Positions 8,534-17,980 of a stretch of DNA of 64,000 nucleotides are shown here, piece by piece; the first letter of the stretch is position 1, and every line of letters starts with the position of its first letter. This DNA is from Methylomonas sp. MK1 (lineage in GTDB: Bacteria; Pseudomonadota; Gammaproteobacteria; Methylococcales; Methylomonadaceae), in assembly GCF_000365425.1 (NCBI RefSeq), contig NZ_AQOV01000002.1, forward strand, positions 372,001 to 436,000. Direction: 5' to 3'. The notes under the pieces were generated by a model. The model searched no databases, was not told where the DNA came from, and worked only from the letters and a program-made list of their open reading frames with translations. A program made the translations under genes and the position numbers.

Positions 8534-11443
8534 ATGTCTGCAAAAAGCCCCCGTCTCGACCAACTGGAAATGCGCGGAAATTTTATTCAGCGCCATATCG
8601 GTCCCAATCCGCAGCAGACTCAGGAGATGCTGGCCGAGTTGGGTTTGCAGGATTTGGAAGATATTGTCGGTCAAGTCATTCCCGCCAATATTCTCAACCG
8701 CGAACCCTTAAAACTCACCGGCACCATCAGCGAACGCGCGGTGATCAAATACCTGCGCAAAATGCGCGAGCGTAACAAGGTACTGGTGTCAATGATAGGC
8801 ATGGGCTACTACGACACCATCATGCCGGCCGTGATCAAGCGCAACGTGCTGGAAAACCCCGGCTGGTACACCGCCTACACCCCGTATCAAGCCGAAGTGG
8901 GGCAGGGCCGGCTGGAGGCTTTGCTGAATTTTCAACAAATGATCATCGATCTGACCGGCATGGAGATCGCCAACGCCTCGTTGTTGGACGAAGCGACAGC
9001 GGCTGCGGAAGCGATGACGATGTCGCGGCGCTTAGCCAAAAGCCAGTCCAACACCGTGTTGATCGACAAAGACTGCCATCCGCAAACCATCGCGGTGGTG
9101 CAGACCCGGGCCGGCTCCCTGGGCTATGAAGTAGTCGTCGCTGATCCCTTCGACAATCTGGCACAACACGATTTCTTTGCCTTGATTCTGCAATACCCAG
9201 GTTCCAGCGGCGAAATCCGCGATCTTAGCGAAGCAACCGCAATTGCTCACAGCAAACAAGCACTGGTGACGGTGGCCGCCGACTTGCTGAGTTTGGTGTT
9301 ACTAAAACCGCCGGCTGTTTTCGATGCCGACATCGCCGTGGGCAGCGCTCAGCGTTTTGGTGTGCCTATGGGTTACGGCGGGCCGCATGCGGCTTTTTTT
9401 GCCACCCGCGACGACTTCAAGCGCTTGATGCCGGGCCGTTTGATCGGCGTATCCAAGGATAGTCACGGCCAGATCGCCTTGCGGATGGCCTTGCAGACCC
9501 GCGAGCAACATATCCGCCGCGACAAGGCTACTAGCAATATCTGTACTTCGCAGGTTCTGCTGGCGGTGATTGCCGGTTTTTATGCGGTCTATCACGGCGC
9601 GGACGGGCTGCGCCTAATCGCCAGCCGGGTGCATCGCTATGCGCAGATTCTGGCTGCGGGTTTGACGCAAAGCGGCCAGCAAGTGCAGAGCCAATGTTAT
9701 TTCGACACCGTGGTGGTCAGGGTGCCGAATCGCGCCCGCCGCATCGCCGCGCAGGCAGCTGATGTGAACATCAATCTGCGGATTATCGACGCCGATACGC
9801 TGGGGATTTCCCTGGACGAAACCACCAACCGCGAGCATTTGCGCACCTTGTGGCAGGTGTTCGCTTCGCCCATCGCTGAATTGCCGGATATTGGCGCGCT
9901 GGATGCGACACTGAATGAATGCATCCCAGACGCACTGTTGCGCGACGATCCGATTCTGCAAAATCCGGTATTTAGCTTGTATCACTCGGAAACCGAGATG
10001 ATGCGTTACATGCGTCGGTTGGCGCGGCGCGATATTGCTTTGGATAGGGCCATGATTCCGCTAGGTTCGTGTACGATGAAGCTCAACGCTGCCACAGAGA
10101 TGCAGGCTATTTCGTTCTACGAATTTAATGCCATGCATCCTTTTGTGCCCCTGTATCAAGCGCAAGGCTATCAGCAATTGTTCGCGGAGCTGGAAGACAT
10201 GCTCTGCGATTTGACTGGTTTCGACGCATTTTCCCTGCAACCCAATGCCGGCTCGCAAGGCGAATACACCGGTTTGCTGGTGATTCGCAAATATCACCAG
10301 GTTAACGGCCAGGGGCAGCGCACTATTTGCCTGATTCCGGCGTCCGCGCACGGCACCAATCCGGCCAGCGCCAGCTTGGCTGGCTTGACCGTGGTGGTGG
10401 TGGCTTGCGACGAACAAGGCAATGTCAGCGTCGATGACCTGCGCGCCAAAGCCCTGCAATATCAAGACACGCTGGCGGCGCTGATGATTACTTACCCGTC
10501 CACCCACGGCGTTTATGAACAAGCCTTCCGCGAGATCTGCGACATCGTCCATCAACACGGCGGCCAGGTGTATATGGATGGCGCCAATTTCAATGCCTTG
10601 GTGGGTCTCAGCCGGCCCGGCAAAATCGGTGCGGACGTCGCGCATTTGAATTTGCACAAAACCTTTTGCATTCCGCACGGCGGTGGTGGTCCCGGCGTCG
10701 GGCCGATAGGTGTCGGTGCACATCTGGCGCCGTACTTGCCGGATCATCCGCTGGTCGAAGGTGTCAACCCGGCCAAAGGCGAGCACGGCACGGTCGGCAC
10801 TGTATCCGCCGCACCCTGGGGCTCGGCCAGCATTTTGACCATTTCCTGGGCATATATCGCCATGATGGGCGCCACCGGCTTACGCCGGGCTACCTTGGCG
10901 GCCATCATGAATGCCAATTACATCGCCCGCCGCCTGGCGCCGCATTATCCAATTCTGTACACCGATGCCAACGGCTGGGTGGCGCACGAGTGTATTATCG
11001 ATTGCCATCAATTCCGCAAAACCGCCAATGTCACCGTAGAAGACATCGCCAAACGCTTAATCGATTACGGTTTCCACGCCCCGACCGTGTCGTTCCCGGT
11101 GGCTGATACCCTGATGATAGAACCCACCGAAAGCGAGAATCAAACCGAGATCGACCGCTTCTGCGCAGCTTTGATTGCGATTCGGCAGGAGATTAAAGAA
11201 ATCGAAGACGGCTTGGCCGACAGCCATAACAATGTGCTGCACAATGCGCCGCATACCCATCGTTTGCTGTTGGAAGAATGGACGCTGCCGTATTCCCGGC
11301 AAAAAGCCTTCTTTCCAGATAGTCATCAGCACGACGACAAATACTGGCCGCCTGTCGGTCGCATCGATAATGTCTACGGCGACCGTAATGTGATGTGCAG
11401 TTGCCCGACCGATTGGGCTGAGCCGATGGAGCCAGCGTCCTGA
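8534..11443 (+). CDS. gcvP: Glycine dehydrogenase (decarboxylating), P protein
   Basis: A 969-residue fused P protein (both halves in one chain, the usual proteobacterial form). It decarboxylates glycine with pyridoxal phosphate and passes the aminomethyl group to lipoyl H protein. Signatures seen: the N-terminal [23 protein letters not shown] in the first half, and in the second half the PLP-lysine motif [20 protein letters not shown]. It follows gcvT by 4 bp and is followed after 8 bp by an exonuclease/GIY-YIG gene, suggesting a three-gene transcript. In a methylotroph this system links glycine to C1-folate units. No gcvH is in the window. Confidence 0.97.
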   Translation: MSAKSPRLDQLEMRGNFIQRHIGPNPQQTQEMLAELGLQDLEDIVGQVIPANILNREPLKLTGTISERAVIKYLRKMRERNKVLVSMIGMGYYDTIMPAVIKRNVLENPGWYTAYTPYQAEVGQGRLEALLNFQQMIIDLTGMEIANASLLDEATAAAEAMTMSRRLAKSQSNTVLIDKDCHPQTIAVVQTRAGSLGYEVVVADPFDNLAQHDFFALILQYPGSSGEIRDLSEATAIAHSKQALVTVAADLLSLVLLKPPAVFDADIAVGSAQRFGVPMGYGGPHAAFFATRDDFKRLMPGRLIGVSKDSHGQIALRMALQTREQHIRRDKATSNICTSQVLLAVIAGFYAVYHGADGLRLIASRVHRYAQILAAGLTQSGQQVQSQCYFDTVVVRVPNRARRIAAQAADVNINLRIIDADTLGISLDETTNREHLRTLWQVFASPIAELPDIGALDATLNECIPDALLRDDPILQNPVFSLYHSETEMMRYMRRLARRDIALDRAMIPLGSCTMKLNAATEMQAISFYEFNAMHPFVPLYQAQGYQQLFAELEDMLCDLTGFDAFSLQPNAGSQGEYTGLLVIRKYHQVNGQGQRTICLIPASAHGTNPASASLAGLTVVVVACDEQGNVSVDDLRAKALQYQDTLAALMITYPSTHGVYEQAFREICDIVHQHGGQVYMDGANFNALVGLSRPGKIGADVAHLNLHKTFCIPHGGGGPGVGPIGVGAHLAPYLPDHPLVEGVNPAKGEHGTVGTVSAAPWGSASILTISWAYIAMMGATGLRRATLAAIMNANYIARRLAPHYPILYTDANGWVAHECIIDCHQFRKTANVTVEDIAKRLIDYGFHAPTVSFPVADTLMIEPTESENQTEIDRFCAALIAIRQEIKEIEDGLADSHNNVLHNAPHTHRLLLEEWTLPYSRQKAFFPDSHQHDDKYWPPVGRIDNVYGDRNVMCSCPTDWAEPMEPAS

Positions 11444-11451
11444 ACTCAAAT

Positions 11452-12834
11452 ATGCAAGCCCTGGCTTTTGTTGACCTGGAAACCACCGGCGCCTCAGCTA
11501 CCAAAGACCGCATCACCGAAATCGGTATCGTTTTGGTTGATGAGGATGGCGTGCGCGAGTGGAACCAATTAGTAAATCCGCAAACCCGTATTCCGTTGTT
11601 CATCGAGCAATTGACCGGCATCAGCAACGAAATGGTCGCCGAGGCCCCCAGCTTTGCGCAAGTGGCCGGTGAAGTGGCGGAATTGCTGGAAGGCCGCTTA
11701 TTCATCGCCCACAACGCCCGTTTCGATTACGGCTTTTTGAAGAACGAGTTCAGCCGGGTTGGCATGACTTTCCGCCCCCAAGTGTTGTGTACCGTCAAAC
11801 TGTCGCGGGCTTTGTATCCGCATTTTCACCGGCATAACCTGGATAGCCTGATCGAACGGCATGGTTTGCAGGCCAAAGACCGGCACCGGGCCTTGGCCGA
11901 CGCCCAATTGATTCATCAGTTTTGGACCCAAGCTTACGAACAATTTTCCGACGAAACCGTCGATGCTGCCGTGCAGCGTTTGGTGGGTCGTTCTAGTTTG
12001 CCGTCCAATATCGATCCCTTATTGATTCACGACTTGCCGGAAACGCCGGGCGTCTATTTGTTTTACGGTGAAAACGATCTGCCGTTGTACATTGGCAAAA
12101 GCGTGAATATTCGTAACCGGGTGTTAGCGCATTTCGGCGCTGATCATAAGAACAATAAGGAGATGAGCCTGGCCCAGCAACTGCGGCGCATCGACTGGAT
12201 CGAAACCGCCGGCGAGTTGGGTGCTTTACTCACCGAGTCCAAGTTGATCAAGCAAATGATGCCGGTGCATAACCAGCGCTTGCGTCGGAAAAGCGCGTTG
12301 TGCGCCTGGCAATTGCAACAGCAGGGCGAACATTTACGCCCGGTTTTGACCTGGGCAGACAATCTGGATTTTGGGGCGCAGAACAATTTATACGGTTTGT
12401 ATCACAGCCAGCGCGATGCGCAAAAAGCCTTGCGCAGCGTCGCCGAGCAGCACGGCCTGTGCCTGAGCGTATTGGGCCTGGAAAAAACCGCCGTCGGCCG
12501 GCCTTGCTTTGGCCACCAGATCAAAAAATGCCGCGGCGCCTGCGTCGGTTTGGAAGCGCCTTTGGCGCACGCGGCACGGCTGTTGATCGCCATGCAAAAA
12601 CTCAAACTCACCGTTTGGCCGTATCCGGGCGCGATCGGCGTGCGCGAGGCAGGGGAACTGCACATCATCGACCGCTGGTGTTATTTGGGCTCGGCCAAAA
12701 ACGAGGGGGAGATAGTGGCGATATTGCAGAGCGGGCGCCCGGCTTTTGATCGGGATACCTACATGTTGCTGAGTAAGTCCTTGAAAAAGGCGGAGGTTGT
12801 GGGGTTGTCGAGAACGTTGGAAATGGTTGGTTAA
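11452..12834 (+). CDS. DnaQ-like 3'-5' exonuclease fused to GIY-YIG endonuclease (Cho/UvrC-N-like)
   Basis: A 460-residue two-domain DNA repair protein. Residues 1-175 are a DEDD exonuclease: Asp8 and Glu10 in FVDLETTGAS, ITEIG, and HNARFDYGFL, with HRALADA at the third motif. From about residue 195 there is a GIY-YIG nuclease, ETPGVYLFYG followed by LPLYIGKSVNIRNRV, with a UvrC-like Cys-rich stretch CFGHQIKKCRGACVG near 345-360. The combination is a known fusion family often annotated as a polymerase III epsilon-like or excinuclease protein. It is closely coupled to gcvP, although no functional link is obvious. It probably acts in nucleotide excision repair as an auxiliary incision enzyme. 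Confidence 0.85.
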   Translation: MQALAFVDLETTGASATKDRITEIGIVLVDEDGVREWNQLVNPQTRIPLFIEQLTGISNEMVAEAPSFAQVAGEVAELLEGRLFIAHNARFDYGFLKNEFSRVGMTFRPQVLCTVKLSRALYPHFHRHNLDSLIERHGLQAKDRHRALADAQLIHQFWTQAYEQFSDETVDAAVQRLVGRSSLPSNIDPLLIHDLPETPGVYLFYGENDLPLYIGKSVNIRNRVLAHFGADHKNNKEMSLAQQLRRIDWIETAGELGALLTESKLIKQMMPVHNQRLRRKSALCAWQLQQQGEHLRPVLTWADNLDFGAQNNLYGLYHSQRDAQKALRSVAEQHGLCLSVLGLEKTAVGRPCFGHQIKKCRGACVGLEAPLAHAARLLIAMQKLKLTVWPYPGAIGVREAGELHIIDRWCYLGSAKNEGEIVAILQSGRPAFDRDTYMLLSKSLKKAEVVGLSRTLEMVG

Positions 12835-12973
12835 CATGACCTTTGCGGCGATGTTGCGGGGGAAATGGATGTAGAGTTGCAATGCTCGAATGGCGGCTGG
12901 CGCTTCGCTTATCCTCCCTACGATCCTCAGCTTCAAACACCGGATTTATTTATAATTCGAATCAGGAGAATTT

Positions 12974-13507
12974 ATGGCGGTATATCCGATGCTGGCGTCT
13001 ATGATGGCCGGTACTAACATCCATTCATCGCATGTCTTTGAAACGCGCGTCATACCGTATCTGCTGGAGACTTGGCTAGACGACTACAGACGTTTCATTA
13101 AAGGCAGTGAAATTTTCGAGACTAATGTTGACGACTTTTCGTATTTGTTCGATGTGACGGTTGAACGATTGATCGCCGCATGGGGTGTTAGCAACGGTCG
13201 ACATGCTGGTGCCCGCGACCGTTCTCGAATGGCCGGCCACCCTCTCAGTGATGGTCCAGATTATCACCGGGGCCACTCTATCCCGCATACCCTGGGTGGA
13301 ACGACAGATATTAACTTGGTTCCGCAACTCGGCGCCGTCAATATCGGTCCTTTCCGGCAGCTGGAGAAACGCGCGGTAGCCACCCCCGGTTCCTTGTATT
13401 TTACCTATTGGATATACGGCGCGTCAGGCAGTCAGAGGCCGTTGTATGTTCAACAGGGTCTGTTAATCCCGGGGAGTTTTCCTGACATTAGAACTCATCC
13501 GAATTAG
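12974..13507 (+). CDS. Small protein with HNH-like (NucA/DRGH-type) nuclease signature
   Basis: A 177-residue protein with a good Shine-Dalgarno (AGGAG, 7 bp before the ATG). Residues 1-70 are helical. Residues 93-131 hold GPDYHRGHSIPHTLGG (His98, Arg99, Gly100, His101), then DINLVPQ (Asn114), Asn123 and Glu131. This order, RGH then NLVPQ then N then E, is that of DNA/RNA non-specific (beta-beta-alpha metal) endonucleases. No signal peptide is present. It stands alone, with no obvious immunity or secretion gene. It may be a toxin-type nuclease fragment or a housekeeping hydrolase. I do not recognise an exact family, so the nuclease function is inference from the motif. Confidence 0.55.
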   Translation: MAVYPMLASMMAGTNIHSSHVFETRVIPYLLETWLDDYRRFIKGSEIFETNVDDFSYLFDVTVERLIAAWGVSNGRHAGARDRSRMAGHPLSDGPDYHRGHSIPHTLGGTTDINLVPQLGAVNIGPFRQLEKRAVATPGSLYFTYWIYGASGSQRPLYVQQGLLIPGSFPDIRTHPN

Positions 13508-13951
13508 ACGTTTATCTCGCTCCCACGCTCCGGCGTGGGAATGCATAACGTTTTCATCGGTTGCTCCAGGCCCGCGTTTATCCTTTGGATTGGGCGGGAG
13601 TTATTTCCGAATCTGTTACTACGGGGGAAATCTGTGACGAGACGTCGTCTTCCGGAATGGCGTATAGCGTTTGCTTATACGCCTTATGATGCGTTCGGCG
13701 GTTCTTGTCCGGATCGCCGCGAGGTAAGTGCTGGCTGGACCGTGCTTTGTGGGGTGGCGAAATGGTCTAGTCTAGGCGCCATAGCGTGCTTGCTAAGCGG
13801 TCATTCGCGTCAATGCCATGCCGATAGGGCTTGTCAGGCATTTGTCGCTAGCCAAAATCCAGTGTTTTTCAGTTCCGCTTCATCGGAATGCTGCTATTAT
13901 CAATCTCACACGACAGACTGTTAACTTCACTGCTCGATTCCACACCAGCCG
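13508..13951. other. 444-bp gap with two inverted repeats
   Basis: No convincing gene. It contains the palindrome at 13521-13540 and a second inverted repeat, GGCGTATA (13659-13666) with TATACGCC (13676-13683). A 129-codon plus-strand frame starting inside the first palindrome looks like translated repeat DNA. The 3' end must carry the promoter of the sensor gene at 13952; no strong consensus was seen. Confidence 0.4.
13521..13540. repeat. REP-like palindrome (TCCCACGC-TCCG-GCGTGGGA)
   Basis: A perfect 8-bp stem with a TCCG tetraloop, 14 bp after the stop of the nuclease-like gene and followed by AATGCAT. This sequence type is familiar to me as a dispersed intergenic repeat in proteobacterial genomes. 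It could also stabilise or end the upstream transcript, but there is no T tract. Confidence 0.6.
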
Positions 13952-15844
13952 ATGTCTGAAAACACCATCAAATACGCCCAACTTGTCGATCTTGCCAGTC
14001 TGCAAACGCTGATGGACGATTTGTACCGGGTGGTCGGCATACCAAACGCGATTATCGATACCGACGGCATCGTTATCACCAATGCCGGATGGCAAGATGC
14101 CTGCGTAAAATTTCATCGGGTCAACCACAACACATGCAGTAACTGCATAGAAAGCGATACGGCATTGGTTGAAAGCATGCTGAAGGGTGAGCGGTTTGCA
14201 ATCTACAAATGTCTGAACGGGTTGGTGGATTCGGCCATGCCGATTATCGTCGAGGGCCAGCACGTCGCCAATATTTTTACCGGTCAATGTTTTATTGAGC
14301 CTCCCGATCTGGAGTTCTTCCGCCGTCAGGCCCGGCTTTATGGGTTCGAAGAAAATAGTTATCTGCAAAGCATCAGCAAGGTACCGGTCATTGCGAAGCA
14401 GCGGCTGGAAACCATCACCGAAATGTACGCGCAACTCGCGCAAGCTTTTGCCAAACACGGCGCGGATCGGTTGCAGCAAAAGCAGGCGGCTGCGGAATTG
14501 GCGGAGCTGAATAACGAATTGAATCGGCGCGTCGAGGAAAGAACCGAGCAACTGATTCAAAACAATCAGCAACTGCTGTTGGAAAAGCGGGCCTTGGCCG
14601 CCAGCGAAGCACGCTTATCGGCACTATTCAAACACATGAGTAGCGGCGTGGCGGTATACCGAGCCAGCGAGGACGGCCGGGATTTCATTATCATCGGTTT
14701 CAACAAAGCCGCCGAGCAAATCGAAAAAATCACCCGTAAAGAATTGATCGGTAAAAAACTTACCGAAATGTTTCCGGGGGTATTCGAATTCGGCTTATTC
14801 GAAGTCTTGCATCGAGTGGCCAAAACCGGAACGCCGGAGGCTTTTCCGCCGTCGTATTACCATGACGAGCGGATTCAGGGTTGGCGGGAAAATTATGTGT
14901 ATAAATTGCCTGGCGGTGAAATCGTCTCGATTTACAACGATGTCACGGAGCGCAAGCTGGCGGAAAAGGCCTTGCATCTGACGCAGTTTTCGGTGGATAG
15001 AGCCACTGAATGTTTGTATTGGATAACCGCCGACGCTAGATTCCAATTTGTAAACAACACCGCCTGCCAAGTATTGGGTTATAGCCGGGAGGAGTTGTTG
15101 ACATTTTCGGTAATGGATATCGACAAGGAGTTAACAGCAGAAAATTGGCCCGCGCATTGGCAGGAAGTCAAACAAAAAGGCGCGTTAAAAATGGAAGCCA
15201 TTCATCGCTGTAAAGACGGCCGGGAAATTCCGGTGGAAGTGGCCGCGAATTATCTGGTCTTCGAAGGCCTGGAGTATAACTGCGCGTTCGTGCGCGACAT
15301 CAGCGAGCGCAAAGCCCTGCAAGCGGAGTTGGAGCGCCAGGCGCGCATCGATTATCTGACCGGGATTGCCAATCGCCGTTATTTCATGGAGCAGGGCGAA
15401 GCGGAGTTGGCGCGCAGTGATCGTTACGGCAACCCGTTGTCGGTATTGATGCTGGACATCGACTATTTTAAAGCCGTCAACGACAACTACGGCCATGCGG
15501 CCGGCGATCAGGCCTTGCAAAAACTGGGCTGCATTTTGGTGGAAGTTTTGCGGGAAATCGACATTCCCGGCCGCATGGGCGGCGAAGAATTTGCGATCTT
15601 ATTACCGGAAACCGGCTTGCTTAAAGCCCTTGAGGTGGCGGAGCGACTCCGAAGCGTGGTGGCCGGCAGCGTGATTCCGGTTGAATCGGGGTTTGAATTG
15701 CAATTTACCGTATCGATTGGCGTGGCTACCCTGACGGATAAAAACAGCAGTATCGGCGATTTACTGAATTTGGCTGATAAGGGTTTGTATCAAGCTAAAC
15801 ACAGCGGCCGGAATAAGGTCTGTAGTTTTTCGCTACAACATTAG
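13952..15844 (+). CDS. PocR-PAS-PAS-GGDEF diguanylate cyclase
   Basis: A 630-residue cytoplasmic signalling protein without membrane segments. Residues 10-185 form a PocR ligand-binding domain, with conserved cysteines in HNTCSNCIESD, YKCLNG and GQCFIEPP. A coiled coil follows at about 185-215, then PAS domains at about 220-335 and 345-455 (each ending in SERK/TERK), and a GGDEF domain from about 460 to the end. The GGDEF domain has DIDYFKAVNDNYGH and an intact RMGGEEF active loop, so it should make cyclic di-GMP from two GTP. PocR domains are proposed to sense small organic molecules such as C1 or short-chain compounds; the ligand here is unknown. It is a single gene, convergent with the ACP gene. 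Confidence 0.9.
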   Translation: MSENTIKYAQLVDLASLQTLMDDLYRVVGIPNAIIDTDGIVITNAGWQDACVKFHRVNHNTCSNCIESDTALVESMLKGERFAIYKCLNGLVDSAMPIIVEGQHVANIFTGQCFIEPPDLEFFRRQARLYGFEENSYLQSISKVPVIAKQRLETITEMYAQLAQAFAKHGADRLQQKQAAAELAELNNELNRRVEERTEQLIQNNQQLLLEKRALAASEARLSALFKHMSSGVAVYRASEDGRDFIIIGFNKAAEQIEKITRKELIGKKLTEMFPGVFEFGLFEVLHRVAKTGTPEAFPPSYYHDERIQGWRENYVYKLPGGEIVSIYNDVTERKLAEKALHLTQFSVDRATECLYWITADARFQFVNNTACQVLGYSREELLTFSVMDIDKELTAENWPAHWQEVKQKGALKMEAIHRCKDGREIPVEVAANYLVFEGLEYNCAFVRDISERKALQAELERQARIDYLTGIANRRYFMEQGEAELARSDRYGNPLSVLMLDIDYFKAVNDNYGHAAGDQALQKLGCILVEVLREIDIPGRMGGEEFAILLPETGLLKALEVAERLRSVVAGSVIPVESGFELQFTVSIGVATLTDKNSSIGDLLNLADKGLYQAKHSGRNKVCSFSLQH

Positions 15845-15870
15845 AATTGCATCGACTCGTCAAAACCCTC

Positions 15871-16128
15871 TCAACTCCGCGCCGCTTCGATAAATTGCGC
15901 CAAGGCCGCCACAGAACCGAAGATTTTCACCACATCGTCGCGTTCGGCATCGATTTTTACCTGATAAGTTTTGCGAATCGCCAAGCCCAGTTCTAGCGCG
16001 TCTATGGAATCCAGGCCCAAGCCATCATTGAACAGCGCGGCATTGCTGTCTATATCCGCCACATCGACATCTTCCAGCGCCAGCGTGTCGATAATCAGGT
16101 GTTTTATTTCAGTTTCCATCTCGCTCAT
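15871..16128 (-). CDS. Acyl carrier protein
   Basis: An 85-residue acidic four-helix carrier protein. The phosphopantetheine attachment site is Ser41 in LGLDSIDALELGL. Its start overlaps the end of the upstream acyltransferase gene by 20 bp, so the two are translationally coupled and probably work together. It is not the housekeeping AcpP: there are no fab genes nearby, and the sequence around the serine (DSIDALE, not DSLDTVE) differs. ACP/PlsC pairs of this kind are found in aryl-polyene and other specialised fatty-acid clusters, but no other cluster genes are present here. An alternative start is Met4. Confidence 0.9.
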   Translation of the reverse strand: MSEMETEIKHLIIDTLALEDVDVADIDSNAALFNDGLGLDSIDALELGLAIRKTYQVKIDAERDDVVKIFGSVAALAQFIEAARS

Positions 16129-16903
16129 GGCGTTCTCGTTGTTGAGTAAAATAATCCTGTAAATACTGCGTTAAGCGCCGCACCGCTATCGAGCGCGGTT
16201 GCAGTTCCCGGAAAGGCTGTAATTCGACATCCTCGCCTACAATCATTTGCAAATGAAAACGCCGCTGCGGGATTTGGTACCAAGCTTGGGTTTTAGTGAG
16301 GGTACTGGGTTTGCAGGTCAGCGTTACCGGCGTGATTATACTATCGGCTTTTAAGGCAATGGCCGCCGCGCCGCGTTGAAATCGATAGGCCTGGCCTGGC
16401 ACCGAGCGGGTGCCTTCCGGAAAAATGATCATGGTGCCGCCGTTTTGCAGCCAAGTGGCGCAATCATTGACCATCGTTTCAGAATCGGCGTTGCTGATAT
16501 AGCCGGCATTCAAGATTGGGCCGCGCATCGCCGGGTTGTGCCACAGGCTGGCCTTGACGATGCAGTTGGCTTGTTTGATTCGGCTGATCAGAAATACCAC
16601 ATCCACCAAGGTCGGGTGGTTGGCGACAATCAGCTGGCGGGGACGGTTGAGTTTTTCCAGACCGATCACTTCATACGTCATCACGCCCAGCCTGTGCATC
16701 AGGCCTATAAACACATAAAAACTGATATGTACCGTGTATTGGGCGCGGCCGGCCTTTTGCGCTCGGTTGCCCGGCCATATTGCCAAGAGCGGAAACACCA
16801 GCAGCCACAGCATCACGCCGCCGATCCCGAAGCTGGTAAAGCTGATCGCAGTGGCCAGTAAACGCCAGCCGTAATCAAGTTTTTGAATTAGAGTTTGTGC
16901 CAT
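16109..16903 (-). CDS. 1-acyl-glycerol-3-phosphate acyltransferase-like (PlsC family)
   Basis: A 264-residue membrane-associated acyltransferase. One long hydrophobic segment (about residues 18-42) is followed by the PlsC motifs: NHPTLVD with His96 and Asp101 (HX4D catalytic pair) and FPEGTRS at 161-167 (phosphate binding). It probably transfers an acyl chain from ACP or CoA to a lipid acceptor at the inner membrane. The coupled downstream ACP suggests ACP-bound acyl chains as donor. The pair resembles the acyltransferase/ACP couple of specialised lipid clusters. The acceptor is unknown. Confidence 0.88.
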   Translation of the reverse strand: MAQTLIQKLDYGWRLLATAISFTSFGIGGVMLWLLVFPLLAIWPGNRAQKAGRAQYTVHISFYVFIGLMHRLGVMTYEVIGLEKLNRPRQLIVANHPTLVDVVFLISRIKQANCIVKASLWHNPAMRGPILNAGYISNADSETMVNDCATWLQNGGTMIIFPEGTRSVPGQAYRFQRGAAAIALKADSIITPVTLTCKPSTLTKTQAWYQIPQRRFHLQMIVGEDVELQPFRELQPRSIAVRRLTQYLQDYFTQQRERHERDGN

Positions 16904-17227
16904 CGCCAGCTGCGGTTCTGATCGCCGAACTGCAACATAGCTTGGTCGGCGGGCAGGAATTGGATTAGGGGCGGCAATTGTAGCGGTTACTGGCTATCGT
17001 GACGAGTTATCGACGATAAACCTAAAAATCAGTAGAGGCGTTTGCAAACCGTTCGTGGTCGACTTGCAAGGATTCAGTAAGTACAGCAAAGCAGGAGCAG
17101 TTGCTGAGCACATCACCACCCCGCCCATCCTTCGCCAGGCTCAGGGCGAACGGAATGTCGATATGCTCAACTGCGTATTACTATCAATCAAAGGGCTTGG
17201 AACTATGTTCCTGATGAAGTTCGGACT
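16904..17227. other. 324-bp gap containing a dispersed-repeat-like segment
   Basis: No gene supported. At 17123-17155 there is a segment of the form TTCGCCAGGCTCAGGGCGAA, in which TTCGCC (17131-17136) and GGCGAA (17145-17150) form a hairpin. It resembles a widespread intergenic repeat. A 101-codon frame crossing it is judged spurious. The promoter of the PlsC/ACP pair should lie at the left side. Confidence 0.4.
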
Positions 17228-17980
17228 TTATATGCAGCCCGGTAGCGGACGGGAATCCTCTTTACTGAATTGCGGCAAGGTGGCGAAGGCTTCTTTCAGC
17301 TTTTCGTGCCACATCTTGCGGATTTTGCTCAGATACTCGTTGTCCTCCTGGAAACAATAGTATTCGTCCAGTATCAGTGTATCCCGATGATAGATCAACA
17401 GTTCCACCGGAGCGCCGACGCTGGCGTTGCTGCGCATGGTCGAATCCATCGAAATCAAACAGCAGCGGCCGGCTTCGTGCAGTGAGGTATCGATTTTTAA
17501 AAATCGGTCCAGCACCGGTTTGCCGTATTTATTTTCGCCGATTTGCAGATAAGGGGTCTGCCGGGACGTAGTGATGCAATTGCCTTCCGGGTAAATCAAA
17601 TAAGCGCCGTGCGGTTCCTGGCCGATTTGCCCCGCCAAAATAAAAGTGGCGGACGGATTGAAGCTGCTTTGCCCTGCATCCACATGGCGGCGCTGTTTTT
17701 CGACGCTGATCCGTCCCAGATAGGCGGCCGCTTCCGACAGATAGTTGACCGTGTCCAGATTAACTTCGGTCTCTTCCTTCATATCGCGCTTCAACTGGTC
17801 GATCACGGCCTGCGTGGTGGCCAGATTGCCGGCGCTGAGCAGCACGATTTTCCGGTCAGATGCCGTACAAAATGGGTGCATTTTGCCGTAAATGCTGACG
17901 TTGTCGATGCCGGCATTGGTTCTGGAATCCGAAGTTAAGACCAATCCGTCCTTTAGGGATACAGCAATACAGTAAGTCAT
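17228..17980 (-). CDS. anbu: Anbu-type proteasome-like peptidase
   Basis: A 250-residue Ntn-hydrolase of the ancestral beta-subunit (Anbu/BPH) family. The start at 17980 gives MTYCIAVSL, so removal of Met exposes Thr1. Asp17 (TSDSR) and Lys32 (IYGKMHP) sit where proteasome beta subunits have their catalytic Asp17 and Lys33. Longer upstream frames would bury the threonine, so this start is preferred. Typical parts follow: LLSAGNLATTQAVIDQL, FILAGQIG and CLISMDSTMRSNASVG. Anbu proteins form open helical or ring-like assemblies and are usually encoded with ATP-grasp, alpha-E and transglutaminase genes; those genes are in this window at 42.7-49.0 kb instead. Its substrate is unknown. Confidence 0.9.
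   Translation of the reverse strand: MTYCIAVSLKDGLVLTSDSRTNAGIDNVSIYGKMHPFCTASDRKIVLLSAGNLATTQAVIDQLKRDMKEETEVNLDTVNYLSEAAAYLGRISVEKQRRHVDAGQSSFNPSATFILAGQIGQEPHGAYLIYPEGNCITTSRQTPYLQIGENKYGKPVLDRFLKIDTSLHEAGRCCLISMDSTMRSNASVGAPVELLIYHRDTLILDEYYCFQEDNEYLSKIRKMWHEKLKEAFATLPQFSKEDSRPLPGCI

Noticed and set aside
10061..10786. 241-codon minus-strand frame inside gcvP
   Set aside because: Antisense shadow; no family resemblance and no start signal.
13535..13924. 129-codon plus-strand frame
   Set aside because: It starts inside a palindromic repeat, has no ribosome binding site and low-quality composition.
17055..17360. 101-codon plus-strand frame
   Set aside because: It crosses a dispersed-repeat-like segment and then runs antisense through the end of the Anbu gene.
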